Position numbers and translations under genes: made by a program. Shown piece after piece: positions 7,931 to 16,065 of a DNA stretch of 64,000 nt. Each line of letters begins with the position of its first letter. Position 1 is the stretch's first letter. Below the pieces are notes generated by a model that was given only the letters and a program-made list of their open reading frames with translations, was not told the DNA's origin and ran no database searches. Source of the stretch: Streptomyces flaveolus (GTDB lineage: Bacteria; Actinomycetota; Actinomycetes; Streptomycetales; Streptomycetaceae); assembly GCF_014648815.1 (NCBI RefSeq), contig NZ_BMRV01000013.1, positions 124,001 to 188,000 of the forward strand. Reading direction: 5' to 3'.

Positions 7931-9832
7931 TCAGTCCTCGCCGATGACGACGATCTCGTCGCCCGTGGCCCAGCGGCGTCGCTCGGTCTTGGGCGGGTTG
8001 ATCCGCAGGCCGTACGCGGGACCGCTGGACACAGCCCGGTGTTCCCGGTAGCCGATGGCGCATTCGCCGCGCTCGCGCGCCGCGGCCACCAGGGTGGCGA
8101 AGGACGTCTCGTGATTCGGCAGGACGTAGTCCGTCGCGGGCCTCAGGAGGATGCCGGGGCCTCCGCCGGCGAACAGTCCCTCGAAGACCGCAGCGAGGTG
8201 CCGGTTCTGTGAGATCTGTGCCATCAGCAGTCCGATGAGCTTTCCGCTGATGATGACGTCGGCACCGGGACTGATGGGAGCCAGTGCGCGGTTGCGGTCG
8301 TCGATCAGCTCGGTGACCACCGGCAGCTCGCGTCCGGTCTCCTCCTCCATATGCCCCAGCAGGAGGAGGGTGGCGAGTGTGCGGTTGTCGGGCTCTTCCG
8401 GCGGCTGTCCCGCAGCGGCGTCCCGGCCGAGCACGATGACGCTGTCGTACGAGGCGAGATCCAGGCGTCGCAGCGTCTCGAGACACATCACGTCTCCCTG
8501 GTGCAGACGCACGGTGAGCCCGGGGTCCCGTGGGTCGTCGACGTCGAGCACCTGCCGGACGGGTGCCTCGTCACCGTCCGCGATCACGTCGACGGCCGAG
8601 CCGGGGCGCACGCAGCGCCGGAACTGGTCGACCATGAGCGGTGCTCGGCGGTTCCAGCCCAGCAGGAGCACGCGTTCGGGGCCCGTGGGCGCCGTCCGTC
8701 CGGACGCCATCGCCTGCTTGTCGACCTCCTCCGAACAGTCCTGCGGCGATGAGGTGTCGTCGTCGCGGCTGAGGACGATGAGCCGGTCCCCGGCACGGAT
8801 CGGCGTCTGCGGTGCCGGGTTCAGGAGAGGCACGTCGCCCCGCATCAGGCCGACCACGCTCGACGTCGAGTAGGCCAGCAGTGTCTCGCCGAACGGGCGC
8901 CCCACCCAGGCGGGTTCCGTGGTCAGGTAGAACTCGTCGCCGGCGAAATCGAGGAGCTCACGGTGGACCAGGGAGAGCCCGGGACGGCGCGCGGCCTGGA
9001 CGATCAGGCGGGCGGTGACGGTGTCACTCTCCAGGACGATGCCCTTCGGTCCCGCCGCGTAGGACGCTGCTTGCCGGAACCTGTCGTACCGCACGGCGGC
9101 GACCACGACCGGGCCGGTCGTGGGGCCCTGCGGGAGGGTGGTTCTGAGGGCGAGCAGGGTCCTGACCACCTCGGCATCGGCGTCGGGTTCGCTCTTGGGC
9201 AGGATCAGGATCGAACCGGCCGCGGCGGGGTTGGTCAGGGCGAGCACGGCGGGGTCGGTGGTCGGGCCGCTGCGGCAGATCAGCCGCGTACTGCCGAAAG
9301 GCCCCAGTCGCGCGGAGAGTTCCTCCTCCATCGCGGTCTTGTCGTGGTCGGCCAGCACGACCACTGCGCCACGGCGTTGGTTGGCGTTCGCGGCCACCAG
9401 TTCGCCCACCACGGTGAAGACCTGTTCGGACCATCCCAGAACCACGGCGTGGCCCTCTTCCAGGACGGTGGAGCGGCCCCGTCGCAGGGAGGTGAGCCGC
9501 TCCGTGAACGCCGTCGTGATCAGCCCGACGAGGGTGGAGACGTACAGCAGGGCGACCAGTGCCAGCAGTACCGACAGCAGCACGCGCATCGGCGTTCCCG
9601 TCGCGCCGCCGAGCCGCAGGGTCTCCCCGGTGAGGCGCCAGACGGCGACGAGCCTGGCCCCGAGGGACTCCGGCGCGTGCGGGTCGGTCCACACCATGAC
9701 GGCGCTGGCCGGAACGACGAACGTCAGGCACAGGAGTACCAGCCAGCCGACGAGAGCGGAGGCGCCACGGCTCAGCGTGGAGTCGAACCAGTAACGCGCC
9801 CTGTCGCCGAGCGGAGTGCGCCGCTGCGCCAC
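7931..9832 (-). CDS. CASTOR/POLLUX-type ion channel with two RCK (TrkA-N) domains
   Basis: A 633-residue membrane protein from a GTG at 9832. Two hydrophobic helices lie at about residues 27-50 and 82-108, separated by a likely pore segment. Two Rossmann-type RCK modules follow, starting near GHAVVLGWSEQVFTVV and RVLLLGWNRRAPLMVD. This is the bacterial counterpart of the CASTOR/POLLUX/SYM8 family, predicted to gate cation flux according to ligand or redox state. It probably stands alone, with a weak hairpin (7902-7918) between its stop and the phosphatase gene. Its upstream region is the large structured gap 9833-10318. Confidence 0.88.
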   Translation of the reverse strand: MAQRRTPLGDRARYWFDSTLSRGASALVGWLVLLCLTFVVPASAVMVWTDPHAPESLGARLVAVWRLTGETLRLGGATGTPMRVLLSVLLALVALLYVSTLVGLITTAFTERLTSLRRGRSTVLEEGHAVVLGWSEQVFTVVGELVAANANQRRGAVVVLADHDKTAMEEELSARLGPFGSTRLICRSGPTTDPAVLALTNPAAAGSILILPKSEPDADAEVVRTLLALRTTLPQGPTTGPVVVAAVRYDRFRQAASYAAGPKGIVLESDTVTARLIVQAARRPGLSLVHRELLDFAGDEFYLTTEPAWVGRPFGETLLAYSTSSVVGLMRGDVPLLNPAPQTPIRAGDRLIVLSRDDDTSSPQDCSEEVDKQAMASGRTAPTGPERVLLLGWNRRAPLMVDQFRRCVRPGSAVDVIADGDEAPVRQVLDVDDPRDPGLTVRLHQGDVMCLETLRRLDLASYDSVIVLGRDAAAGQPPEEPDNRTLATLLLLGHMEEETGRELPVVTELIDDRNRALAPISPGADVIISGKLIGLLMAQISQNRHLAAVFEGLFAGGGPGILLRPATDYVLPNHETSFATLVAAARERGECAIGYREHRAVSSGPAYGLRINPPKTERRRWATGDEIVVIGED

Positions 9833-10048
9833 CTGTCCCCCTTCTTCCCCCCGTGGAAAGGGCCGGGCACCGTTGCGACGCGATGCGAGCGACCCGATGC
9901 CCCCGTACCGCACGACCATGGACGGCACAACGGCAGTGTGGGGGATCCGCCGTCCGGCCAGGCGGGGTTCGGCGCACGTTCACACGTTTGGGAGAAGGCG
10001 CTCCGGGGCGGCACCGTCGCGCCCGGGCCCGGGCGGTCGTGCCCCAGG

Positions 10049-10110
10049 GCATCGGCCCCGCGGGCGTGGAGGCGCAGGGTTCCCACTGCATGCGCCCGCG
10101 GGGCCGATGC
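10049..10110. repeat. Perfect 18-bp inverted repeat with 26-nt loop
   Basis: The arms 10049-10066 and 10093-10110 are exact reverse complements (GCATCGGCCCCGCGGGCG and its complement). A smaller stem, GCAG (10074-10077) with CTGC (10086-10089), lies in the loop. It sits in the 486-bp gene-free stretch 9833-10318, more than 200 bp upstream of the channel gene start. Apart from this element and the terminator at 10223-10263 I see nothing else defined there. It could be a transcript hairpin, an attenuator or a protein site. Confidence 0.75.
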
Positions 10111-10222
10111 GACGTCCAGTACCCCTCGCTCCATCCGTTACGCCGGATACGGTCATCCAAGTCCGGTTTGATCACCCGAAGCCTTTCCTTCGAGGAGCGA
10201 GCAGCCCGGAAGGACGCACGCA

Positions 10223-10263
10223 GAAGGGTGGGTCCGGACCCTGTCGGGCCGGACCCACCCTTC
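10223..10263 (-). terminator. Strong hairpin terminator after the small hydrophobic protein gene
   Basis: The perfect 15-bp stem GAAGGGTGGGTCCGG (10223-10237) pairs with 10249-10263 across an 11-nt loop. It lies 56 bp beyond the stop of the leftward gene 10319-10489 and should end that transcript. No U-run follows, as is common in Streptomyces. Confidence 0.75.
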
Positions 10264-10318
10264 GAACGACGCCGTTGACGGTGGCGTCGACCGTGCCGCG
10301 TTCAGTCAGCCGCGGGCA

Positions 10319-10489
10319 TCACCATCGATACCAGCGGCCCTTGCGGCCACCACTGGCCGCCGGGCGTACGACGAAGCCCAGCAGCCACACCACCAGGACG
10401 ATGACGGCGAGCCACCACAGGGCCTTGAGCGCGAAACCCGCGCCGAAGAGGACCAGGGCCAGAAGAAGAACCAGAAGCAGGGGAACCAT
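10319..10489 (-). CDS. Small hydrophobic membrane protein (56 aa)
   Basis: A short gene with ATG at 10487-10489 and an AGGAGG nine bases upstream. The product starts MVPLLLVLLLALVLFGAGFA, continues with KALWWLAVIVLVVWLLGFVV and ends in a basic tail RKGRWYRW. It forms one or two membrane helices split by a single Lys-Ala-Leu turn. Small proteins of this type are widespread in Streptomyces and are simply named hydrophobic protein; their function is unknown. Third-position G/C bias, the RBS and the strong terminator just downstream support a real gene. Confidence 0.85.
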   Translation of the reverse strand: MVPLLLVLLLALVLFGAGFALKALWWLAVIVLVVWLLGFVVRPAASGGRKGRWYRW

Positions 10490-10715
10490 TGTTATCAACC
10501 TCCTGGCCGTCGTGTGCTCTTATCTCACCCCTACAAACACGGAATCGGCGCGTTCCTTTCACGGGATCGGGGGCATACGCGCACACCTTGGTGTGCCGCG
10601 GCCGTGACTCACAGGCCGTCACTTCTCCGAACGCGCCGGCCGGCGCAACCGAACGGCTGTCTCAGTCGTCCTACACCGGTGTCCCACCGGACACCAGGCA
10701 TCGGACAGGAGCACA

Positions 10716-11747
10716 GTGGCGTCGAGAACACGAGTGAGGATCGTGGTCGCCGTCGGCGCGGCCGTGCTGACGGCGGCCGGGAGCGCGGTGGCCCTCGCGG
10801 CCGACGACGGCCGCCGGGTGCTCCCCCGCGCCTCGTACGACCCGGTCCGCGGTTCGGCCGCCGCACAGGAGTGGGTCGCCTACGGTGACCACGCCGCCGT
10901 CGTCCGGGTCACGCGGGAATCGGCGACCGAGCCCGATCCCAAGGACGGCGACTACGTTCCCCGTTCCGTCACCGCGACCGTCACCCAGGTCATCTGGTCG
11001 AGGCCCGGGGCGCCGCGCCTGCCCGAGGAGTTCACCCTGCGGGCGCACGGCTGGCACACCACCCTCTGGGGCGGCAGGGAGGAAGTCGCACGTGAGGGAG
11101 CTCCCCGGCTCGAACCCGGCCACACCTACGTCGTGGGGGTCATCGGCACCCGGACCGGGGCGGAGCTGATCGGTGACGACGCCGCCCTGCCCTACGACGA
11201 CGAGACGCTCGGCCTCGGAGAGCTCGAGGGCCGCGCCGTCGCCCCCGGCGCGTACCGCAGGGCCGTCCGGGGTCTGCCCGAGGACGCGGTCGCCGAGTTC
11301 GCCATCGACGAGACCTACAACCCCCGGACCCTGCGCGACGTCCAGCGGCTGCTGGCGGTCACCTCACCTCAGAACGTCTACCGGCGCACGGCGTTGAGCA
11401 GCCTGCACACGGACCTGAACCTGGACCGGAAGGCGGACCGGCCCGTCGACGACGGCACGGGTGACCTCCCCGGCCGGACCCGCCGCAGCGTCCCGGCCCT
11501 CGATTCCGGCACCGACTACTTCCTGACCGTTTCCTGCTCCGGCCGCGGGAAGGCCGTCACGGTCCGGCTCACCGTCAACGGGACGGACACCACACGCCGC
11601 CTGCCGTGCAACACGAGCAGCGATCTGGTGGCCGTCAAACGGCCGCGCGGCGAGGTGACGTACGAGATCGCCTCCGACGGGACCGGTGTCGGAGCCGTCG
11701 CGTGGAACCTGTCGGAAGCCCCCGGGGCCGCCGTCGGACGTCGGTGA
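10716..11747 (+). CDS. Secreted protein of unknown function
   Basis: A 343-residue protein from a GTG at 10716 preceded by GGACAGGAG. A signal peptide spans about residues 1-28 (basic start, hydrophobic core, AVALAA cleavage region). The mature part begins with a mixed alpha/beta region (EWVAYGDHAAVVRVT, then GHTYVVGVIGTRTG). The C-terminal ~90 residues look like a beta-sandwich (DYFLTVSCSGRGKAVTVRLT) with two Cys that could form a disulfide. I do not recognise the family. It ends two bases before the convergent GlxA-type regulator gene. Confidence 0.8.
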   Translation: MASRTRVRIVVAVGAAVLTAAGSAVALAADDGRRVLPRASYDPVRGSAAAQEWVAYGDHAAVVRVTRESATEPDPKDGDYVPRSVTATVTQVIWSRPGAPRLPEEFTLRAHGWHTTLWGGREEVAREGAPRLEPGHTYVVGVIGTRTGAELIGDDAALPYDDETLGLGELEGRAVAPGAYRRAVRGLPEDAVAEFAIDETYNPRTLRDVQRLLAVTSPQNVYRRTALSSLHTDLNLDRKADRPVDDGTGDLPGRTRRSVPALDSGTDYFLTVSCSGRGKAVTVRLTVNGTDTTRRLPCNTSSDLVAVKRPRGEVTYEIASDGTGVGAVAWNLSEAPGAAVGRR

Positions 11748-11749
11748 GC

Positions 11750-12733
11750 TCAGGGCCGGCGGTGAAGTTCGCCGGTCCTCGAACGGAAGGTGCGGCGGTA
11801 GGTGTCCGGAGGCACGCCGACCGTGCGGTTGAAGTGGCGGCGCAACGTCGTGGCGGTGCCCATGCCGGTGGCCGCCGCGATGGCGTCGACACTGTCGTCG
11901 GTGGTCTCCAGCAGCGCCTGCGCGTGGCGGATCCGCTGGGTCAGGAGCCATTGCAGCGGGGTCGTACCGGTGGCGGCCCTGAAGTGGCGGCCCAGGTGGC
12001 GCGAGCTCATTCGCGCACGGCGCGCGAGGTCGTCCACGGTCAGCGGCTGGTCGAGCCGTTCGAGGACCCAGGGGAACAGTTCCGCGAGCGGGTGGTTGTC
12101 CGGAGCGGGCACCGGGGTGGTGACGAACTGGGCCTGCCCGCCGTCCCGTTGGGGTGGCACGACCAGGCGGCGGGCGGCGGTGTTGGCGATGGACGATCCG
12201 TGGTCGAGACGGACCAGGTGCAGGCACAGGTCCATGGCGGCGGCCTTGCCGGCGGAGGTGAGCACGCTGCCGTTGTCCACGTAGAGGACGCCCGGGTCCA
12301 CCGTCACGTGGGGGTAGCGGGCGGCCAGGACCTCGGTGTGCGCCCAGTGGGTGGTCGCCCGGAGCCCGTCCAGCAGACCGGCGGCGGCCAGCACGAACGC
12401 GCCCGTGCACAGGGAGGCCACGCGTGCGCCCGCCTCGTGGGCCGCGCGCACCGCGTCGACCAGCTCCGCGGGAGGATCCTGGTCGACGTCGGCCCAGCCG
12501 GGGACGATCACGGTGTCGGCGTGCGGGAGCCGGTCGAGACCGTGGTCGGGTTCCAGCCCGAACCGGCCGGCCCGCACGGTGCCCGGCCCGCAGACGACGA
12601 CGTCGTACCAGGGGCCCGGCACATCGGCCGGAGCCGATCCGAAGACCTCGTAGGCCAGGGCCAGTTCGAAGTGCAGCATCCCGTCGGTGACGGCCAGCGC
12701 GACTGTGTTCACGTCCGGAATTGTACGCATCAT
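11750..12733 (-). CDS. GlxA-type AraC family transcriptional regulator
   Basis: A 327-residue regulator. The N-terminal DJ-1/PfpI-like domain contains VIVPGW and ASLCTGAFVLAAAGLLDG, the nucleophile-elbow region with its Cys kept. The C-terminal AraC domain has two helix-turn-helix units (LARRARMSSRHLGRHF and IAAATGMGTATTLRRHF). It is divergent from the oxidoreductase gene at 12823, 89 bp away, which is its likely target. The ATG at 12733 was chosen over one 30 bases upstream because the domain starts just after it; neither has a good RBS. The ligand is unknown. Confidence 0.9.
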   Translation of the reverse strand: MMRTIPDVNTVALAVTDGMLHFELALAYEVFGSAPADVPGPWYDVVVCGPGTVRAGRFGLEPDHGLDRLPHADTVIVPGWADVDQDPPAELVDAVRAAHEAGARVASLCTGAFVLAAAGLLDGLRATTHWAHTEVLAARYPHVTVDPGVLYVDNGSVLTSAGKAAAMDLCLHLVRLDHGSSIANTAARRLVVPPQRDGGQAQFVTTPVPAPDNHPLAELFPWVLERLDQPLTVDDLARRARMSSRHLGRHFRAATGTTPLQWLLTQRIRHAQALLETTDDSVDAIAAATGMGTATTLRRHFNRTVGVPPDTYRRTFRSRTGELHRRP

Positions 12734-12773
12734 GTCGTTCCGGACACTCGTGCGGTGCGGCACTTCCCCGACA

Positions 12774-12805
12774 GGATGATCCCGACGGAACCGAACGGAT
12801 CATCC
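12774..12805. promoter_or_regulatory. Inverted repeat in the GlxA/oxidoreductase divergent spacer
   Basis: GGATGATCC (12774-12782) and GGATCATCC (12797-12805) are perfect reverse complements separated by 14 bp. The element lies just upstream of the oxidoreductase RBS and is a candidate operator for the divergent regulator. Confidence 0.5.
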
Positions 12806-12822
12806 GAGCGAAGGACGCACTC

Positions 12823-13857
12823 ATGACGGCGGGGCACATGATCACGGTGTACGGCGCGTACGGGCACACCGGGCGTTTTGTGGTGGCGCAGTTGCGGGAC
12901 CGCGGGTTCGTCCCGGTCCTCTCGGGCCGCGACGCCGACAAACTGAAGGCACTGGCGGCGGAGTCCGACGGTGAGTGGGACGTCCGTCCCGCCTCGGTCG
13001 GCGACCCGGCCTCGCTCGATCGCGCGCTGGCCGGCGCGGCGGCCGTGCTCAACTGCGCCGGCCCCTTCGCCGAGACGGCCGCCCCCGTCGTCGAGGCGGC
13101 CCTGCGCGCCGGCATCCCGTACGTGGACGTGGCGGCCGAGATCGAGGCGAACCTCGACACGTTCACCGGCTTCACGGACCGTGCCCGCGCCGCCGGAGTG
13201 AGCATCGTGCCCGCGATGGCCTTCTACGGCGGGCTCGGCGACCTGCTCACCACCGCGGCGATGGGTGACTGGACGACGGCCGACGAGGCACACATCGCCT
13301 ACGGACTGAGCGGTTGGCACCCCACCGCCGGGACGCGTGCCGCGGGCGTGGTCTCCCGGCAGCGGCGGGGCGGCCGGGGAATCCGCTACACCAACGGGCG
13401 TCTGGAGTACCACCAGGACGCGCTGCCGACCCTGGACTGGCCCTTCCCCGACCCGATGGGCCCTCGGGCCGTCCTCGGGGAGTTCACCATGGCCGACGTC
13501 GTCACGGTCCCCAGCCACCTGGCCATTCCCGAGGTGCGTACCTATATGACGGTCGAGGCGGCCAGGGACCTGTCGGCCCCCGACACCCCGGCACCGGTCG
13601 CGGCCGACGAGCGCGGGCGGTCCGCACAGACCTTCCTGGTCGACGCTGTCGTGCGCTCGGGCGGCCGTGAACGGCGTGCGGTCGCCCGGGGTCAGGACAT
13701 CTACGCCATCACCGCGCCCCTCGCGGTGGAGGCGGTCGATCGCCTCCTCACCGGACGGACCAGGGCGACCGGGGTCGCCTCCGCCGGCGCGATCTTCGAC
13801 GCCCCCGACTTCCTCCGTGCGCTGTCCGCGCACCTCGACCTGGAACTGCACCTGTAG
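12823..13857 (+). CDS. Saccharopine dehydrogenase-like NAD(P)-binding oxidoreductase
   Basis: A 344-residue protein starting MTAGHMITVYGAYGHTGRF, a Rossmann site of the GAxGxTG type. VLNCAGPFAETAAPVVEAAL, GIPYVDVAAE and FYGGLGDLL follow, all typical of the saccharopine dehydrogenase-like family of trans-acting enoyl reductases and uncharacterised oxidoreductases. The ATG at 12823 has GAAGGA eight bases upstream. Its divergent partner is a GlxA-type regulator, suggesting induction by a small metabolite. The substrate cannot be deduced. Confidence 0.87.
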   Translation: MTAGHMITVYGAYGHTGRFVVAQLRDRGFVPVLSGRDADKLKALAAESDGEWDVRPASVGDPASLDRALAGAAAVLNCAGPFAETAAPVVEAALRAGIPYVDVAAEIEANLDTFTGFTDRARAAGVSIVPAMAFYGGLGDLLTTAAMGDWTTADEAHIAYGLSGWHPTAGTRAAGVVSRQRRGGRGIRYTNGRLEYHQDALPTLDWPFPDPMGPRAVLGEFTMADVVTVPSHLAIPEVRTYMTVEAARDLSAPDTPAPVAADERGRSAQTFLVDAVVRSGGRERRAVARGQDIYAITAPLAVEAVDRLLTGRTRATGVASAGAIFDAPDFLRALSAHLDLELHL

Positions 13858-13889
13858 CGGGCTCGCTCCCCTCGCACGCCGGTGCTCGG

Positions 13890-13920
13890 TTGACCTTGAC
13901 ACGGTGACAAGGTCTTCACT
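13890..13920 (+). promoter_or_regulatory. MerR-type promoter with 19-bp spacer and dyad
   Basis: The -35 box TTGACC (13890-13895) and -10-like TTCACT (13915-13920) are 19 bp apart, the stretched spacing on which MerR activators act. The dyad ACCTTG (13893-13898) and CAAGGT (13908-13913) sits in the spacer. The MerR gene of the same operon, at 14624, is the obvious regulator. Confidence 0.75.
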
Positions 13921-13942
13921 GCTTGCCGAGGAGGTGGTCTCG

Positions 13943-14620
13943 ATGACGGTCACGGGACGGAACACGGACACGGATACGGCGCGAATGCTCCAAGGGCTGG
14001 AGGACGACCGCTCGTCCGTGCGGCTGCGGGCCGCCCTGGCGGCCGGCACGACACCCGACCCGCGCTTCGTCGGCACACTCGTCGAGCGATGCGCGGTCGA
14101 GCCCGAGTTCTTCGTCCGCGACATGCTGACCTGGGCGCTCACCCGCCACCCGGTCTCCGTGACGCTCCCCCGGTTGCTCGCCGAGGTCCGCTCGGTGCGC
14201 GCCCAGGCACGGAGCCAGGCGCTGCACACGCTGTCCAAGATCGGGGACCGGCGGGCGTGGCCGGCGATCACACCGACGCTCCTGTGCGACCCCGACGACG
14301 AGGTGGCGCGCAGCGCCTGGCGGGCCGCTGTCGTGCTCGTAGCGGACGGTGAGGAGTCGGCGTTGGCGACGGTCCTGGTGACGCAGCTCGGGCGCGGCGG
14401 GCGGGAGACGCAGGTGAGTCTCAGCCGGGCACTGGTCACGCTGGGTGAGGTGATCGTGCCGGCGCTGATTGCCGCGGAGTCGGCCCCCGAGCCGCTGGTG
14501 CGCGCGCACGCGCTCGCCACACAGAGGCTGCTGCGTGACCCGGACGCCGCGTTCGAGTTCGTGATCGAGGAGGCGAAGCGCATCGTGGCTCTCGGCGGGT
14601 CGGGGCATGCGGGAGGATAA
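13943..14620 (+). CDS. HEAT-repeat protein co-encoded with a MerR regulator
   Basis: A 225-residue protein with ATG at 13943 and GAGGAGG upstream. It consists of HEAT-like alpha-helical repeats (RRAWPAITPTLLCDPDDEVA, then VTLGEVIVPALIAAESAPEP). No catalytic residues or membrane segments are seen. It lies 3 bp upstream of the MerR-HEAT gene and behind the MerR-type promoter at 13890-13920, so the two form an autoregulated unit. A protein-binding scaffold, perhaps interacting with the HEAT half of the regulator, is inferred. Confidence 0.85.
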   Translation: MTVTGRNTDTDTARMLQGLEDDRSSVRLRAALAAGTTPDPRFVGTLVERCAVEPEFFVRDMLTWALTRHPVSVTLPRLLAEVRSVRAQARSQALHTLSKIGDRRAWPAITPTLLCDPDDEVARSAWRAAVVLVADGEESALATVLVTQLGRGGRETQVSLSRALVTLGEVIVPALIAAESAPEPLVRAHALATQRLLRDPDAAFEFVIEEAKRIVALGGSGHAGG

Positions 14621-14623
14621 GGC

Positions 14624-15622
14624 GTGTTGATCGGTGAGGTGGCGCGACGGTCCGGGGTCAGTGCCCGCATGCTCAGGCACTACGAGTCGCTCGGCCTGGT
14701 GCGTCCCTCGGCCCGGTCCGGCTCCGGTTACCGGGAGTACTCCGGGGAGGACATCCAGCGGATCTTCCAGATCGAGAGCCTGCGGTCGCTGGGGCTGTCG
14801 CTGCGGGAGATCGGACGTGCGCTCGACGATCCCGGCTTCATGCCCTCCGTGCTCGTCGACGACCTCATCCGCCGGACGCGTGAACGCATCGCGGCGGAGA
14901 CCGAGTTGCTGACGCGGCTGCGCCGGATCCATGCCGCGGACCCGGCCGGCTGGGAGGACGTCCTCCAGGTCGTCGCGCTCCTTCAGGCACTGGGCTCGAA
15001 GAGCGCCGACGCACGGCAGCGCGCGGCCCTTTCCTCGGCCGCCGAGGTGCCGGTGGAGGCCCTGGTCGAGGCGGCGCTGCGCGAGACGGACGCGAATGTC
15101 GCCGGCGCCCTGCGATGGGCGCTGGCACGATCGGGCGACGGCGGCCCGGCACTGCTGGCGCAGGCCCTCGGCTCACCCACGGCCGCCGTACGGGAACGTG
15201 CCGTCCGTTCCCTCGCGGAGCTGCCCGGCGAGGAGGCCACCGAACAGCTGCGGAAGGCGCTCGCGCACCCCGACATCGTGGTCCGCGGACAGGCGGCACT
15301 GGCGCTCGGGACACGCGGTGGGGCCGACGCGGTCCCGACGCTCATCGAGATGATCGTGGAGGGAAGGAACGACACCGACGCGGCCGACGCGCTGAGTGTG
15401 CTGGCGCGCGACGCCACGACGGCGGACCGGATCGCGACCGGTCTCGTCGACCGCCTCGCCCACGAGGCCACTCGAGCGCCCGCGCGCGGGCGGCTGACCC
15501 AGGCACTGGCGGACATCCCGGGGACGCGGGCATCGCGTGCCCTCGGGGAGCTGTCGCACGACGCGGACCGTGCCGTGGCGCTGACCGCGACGTACCTTCT
15601 CCAACTCCGCGACGCACGGTGA
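14624..15622 (+). CDS. MerR family regulator with C-terminal HEAT repeats
   Basis: A 332-residue protein from a GTG at 14624 with GGGAGGA upstream. Residues 1-70 are a MerR DNA-binding domain (IGEVARRSGVSARMLRHYES, LVRPSARSGSGYREYS). A coiled helix follows to about residue 110. The remaining ~200 residues are HEAT/PBS-lyase-like repeats (ALRWALARSGDGGPALLAQA, VRGQAALALGTRGGADAVPT) in place of a small-molecule pocket. It probably activates its own operon through the dyad at 13893-13913. The inducer is unknown; protein-protein sensing is possible. Confidence 0.92.
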   Translation: MLIGEVARRSGVSARMLRHYESLGLVRPSARSGSGYREYSGEDIQRIFQIESLRSLGLSLREIGRALDDPGFMPSVLVDDLIRRTRERIAAETELLTRLRRIHAADPAGWEDVLQVVALLQALGSKSADARQRAALSSAAEVPVEALVEAALRETDANVAGALRWALARSGDGGPALLAQALGSPTAAVRERAVRSLAELPGEEATEQLRKALAHPDIVVRGQAALALGTRGGADAVPTLIEMIVEGRNDTDAADALSVLARDATTADRIATGLVDRLAHEATRAPARGRLTQALADIPGTRASRALGELSHDADRAVALTATYLLQLRDAR

Positions 15623-15739
15623 CGTCGGGTCCCGAAGACCTCCCGTGAGCGACCGGGCGCGTCGGGCAGGCATATGACGATGCCCCAGGGGCACGCGGAG
15701 AGCAACGCGAACTCACGCATCACCGCAAGGAGGAGAGTC

Positions 15740-16000
15740 GTGTCGTTTCTCTGGGCCATCATCGCGGGACTCATCATCGGCCTGCTGGCCAAGCTGGTCG
15801 TCCCCGGGCGCCAGCCCATCCCGCTGTGGCTGACGACCATCCTCGGCATCCTCGGGGCCGTCGCCGGCAACGCGCTCGCCACCGCCTTCGGCGTACGGGA
15901 CACCGGCGGCATCGACTGGATCCGCCACGTCCTGCAGATCGGCGTAGCCGCCCTGCTCATCGCTCTCGTCACCCCGTTCTGGGCCCGACGGCACGCCTGA
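15740..16000 (+). CDS. GlsB/YeaQ/YmgE family membrane protein
   Basis: An 86-residue integral membrane protein from a GTG at 15740 with AAGGAGGAG just upstream. FLWAIIAGLIIGLLAKLVVP and the glycine-rich second helix (TTILGILGAVAGNALATA) are hallmarks of the transglycosylase-associated, GlsB/YeaQ stress family. A third helix near VLQIGVAALLIALVTPF ends the protein. The family is linked to general and envelope stress; its biochemical role is unknown. A strong bidirectional terminator follows at 16016-16048. Confidence 0.93.
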   Translation: MSFLWAIIAGLIIGLLAKLVVPGRQPIPLWLTTILGILGAVAGNALATAFGVRDTGGIDWIRHVLQIGVAALLIALVTPFWARRHA

Positions 16001-16015
16001 GGCACGGGGAAAGGG

Positions 16016-16048
16016 GTGTGCCCGTCGGCAAGTTGCCGGCGGGCACAC
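16016..16048. terminator. Bidirectional hairpin terminator between convergent genes
   Basis: GTGTGCCCGTCGGCAA (16016-16031) pairs with 16033-16048 with a single G-T type mismatch, giving a long stem with a tight loop. It lies between the ends of the convergent GlsB-type and methyltransferase genes. Confidence 0.75.
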
Positions 16049-16065
16049 TTCTGTGCGCAGCCGGC

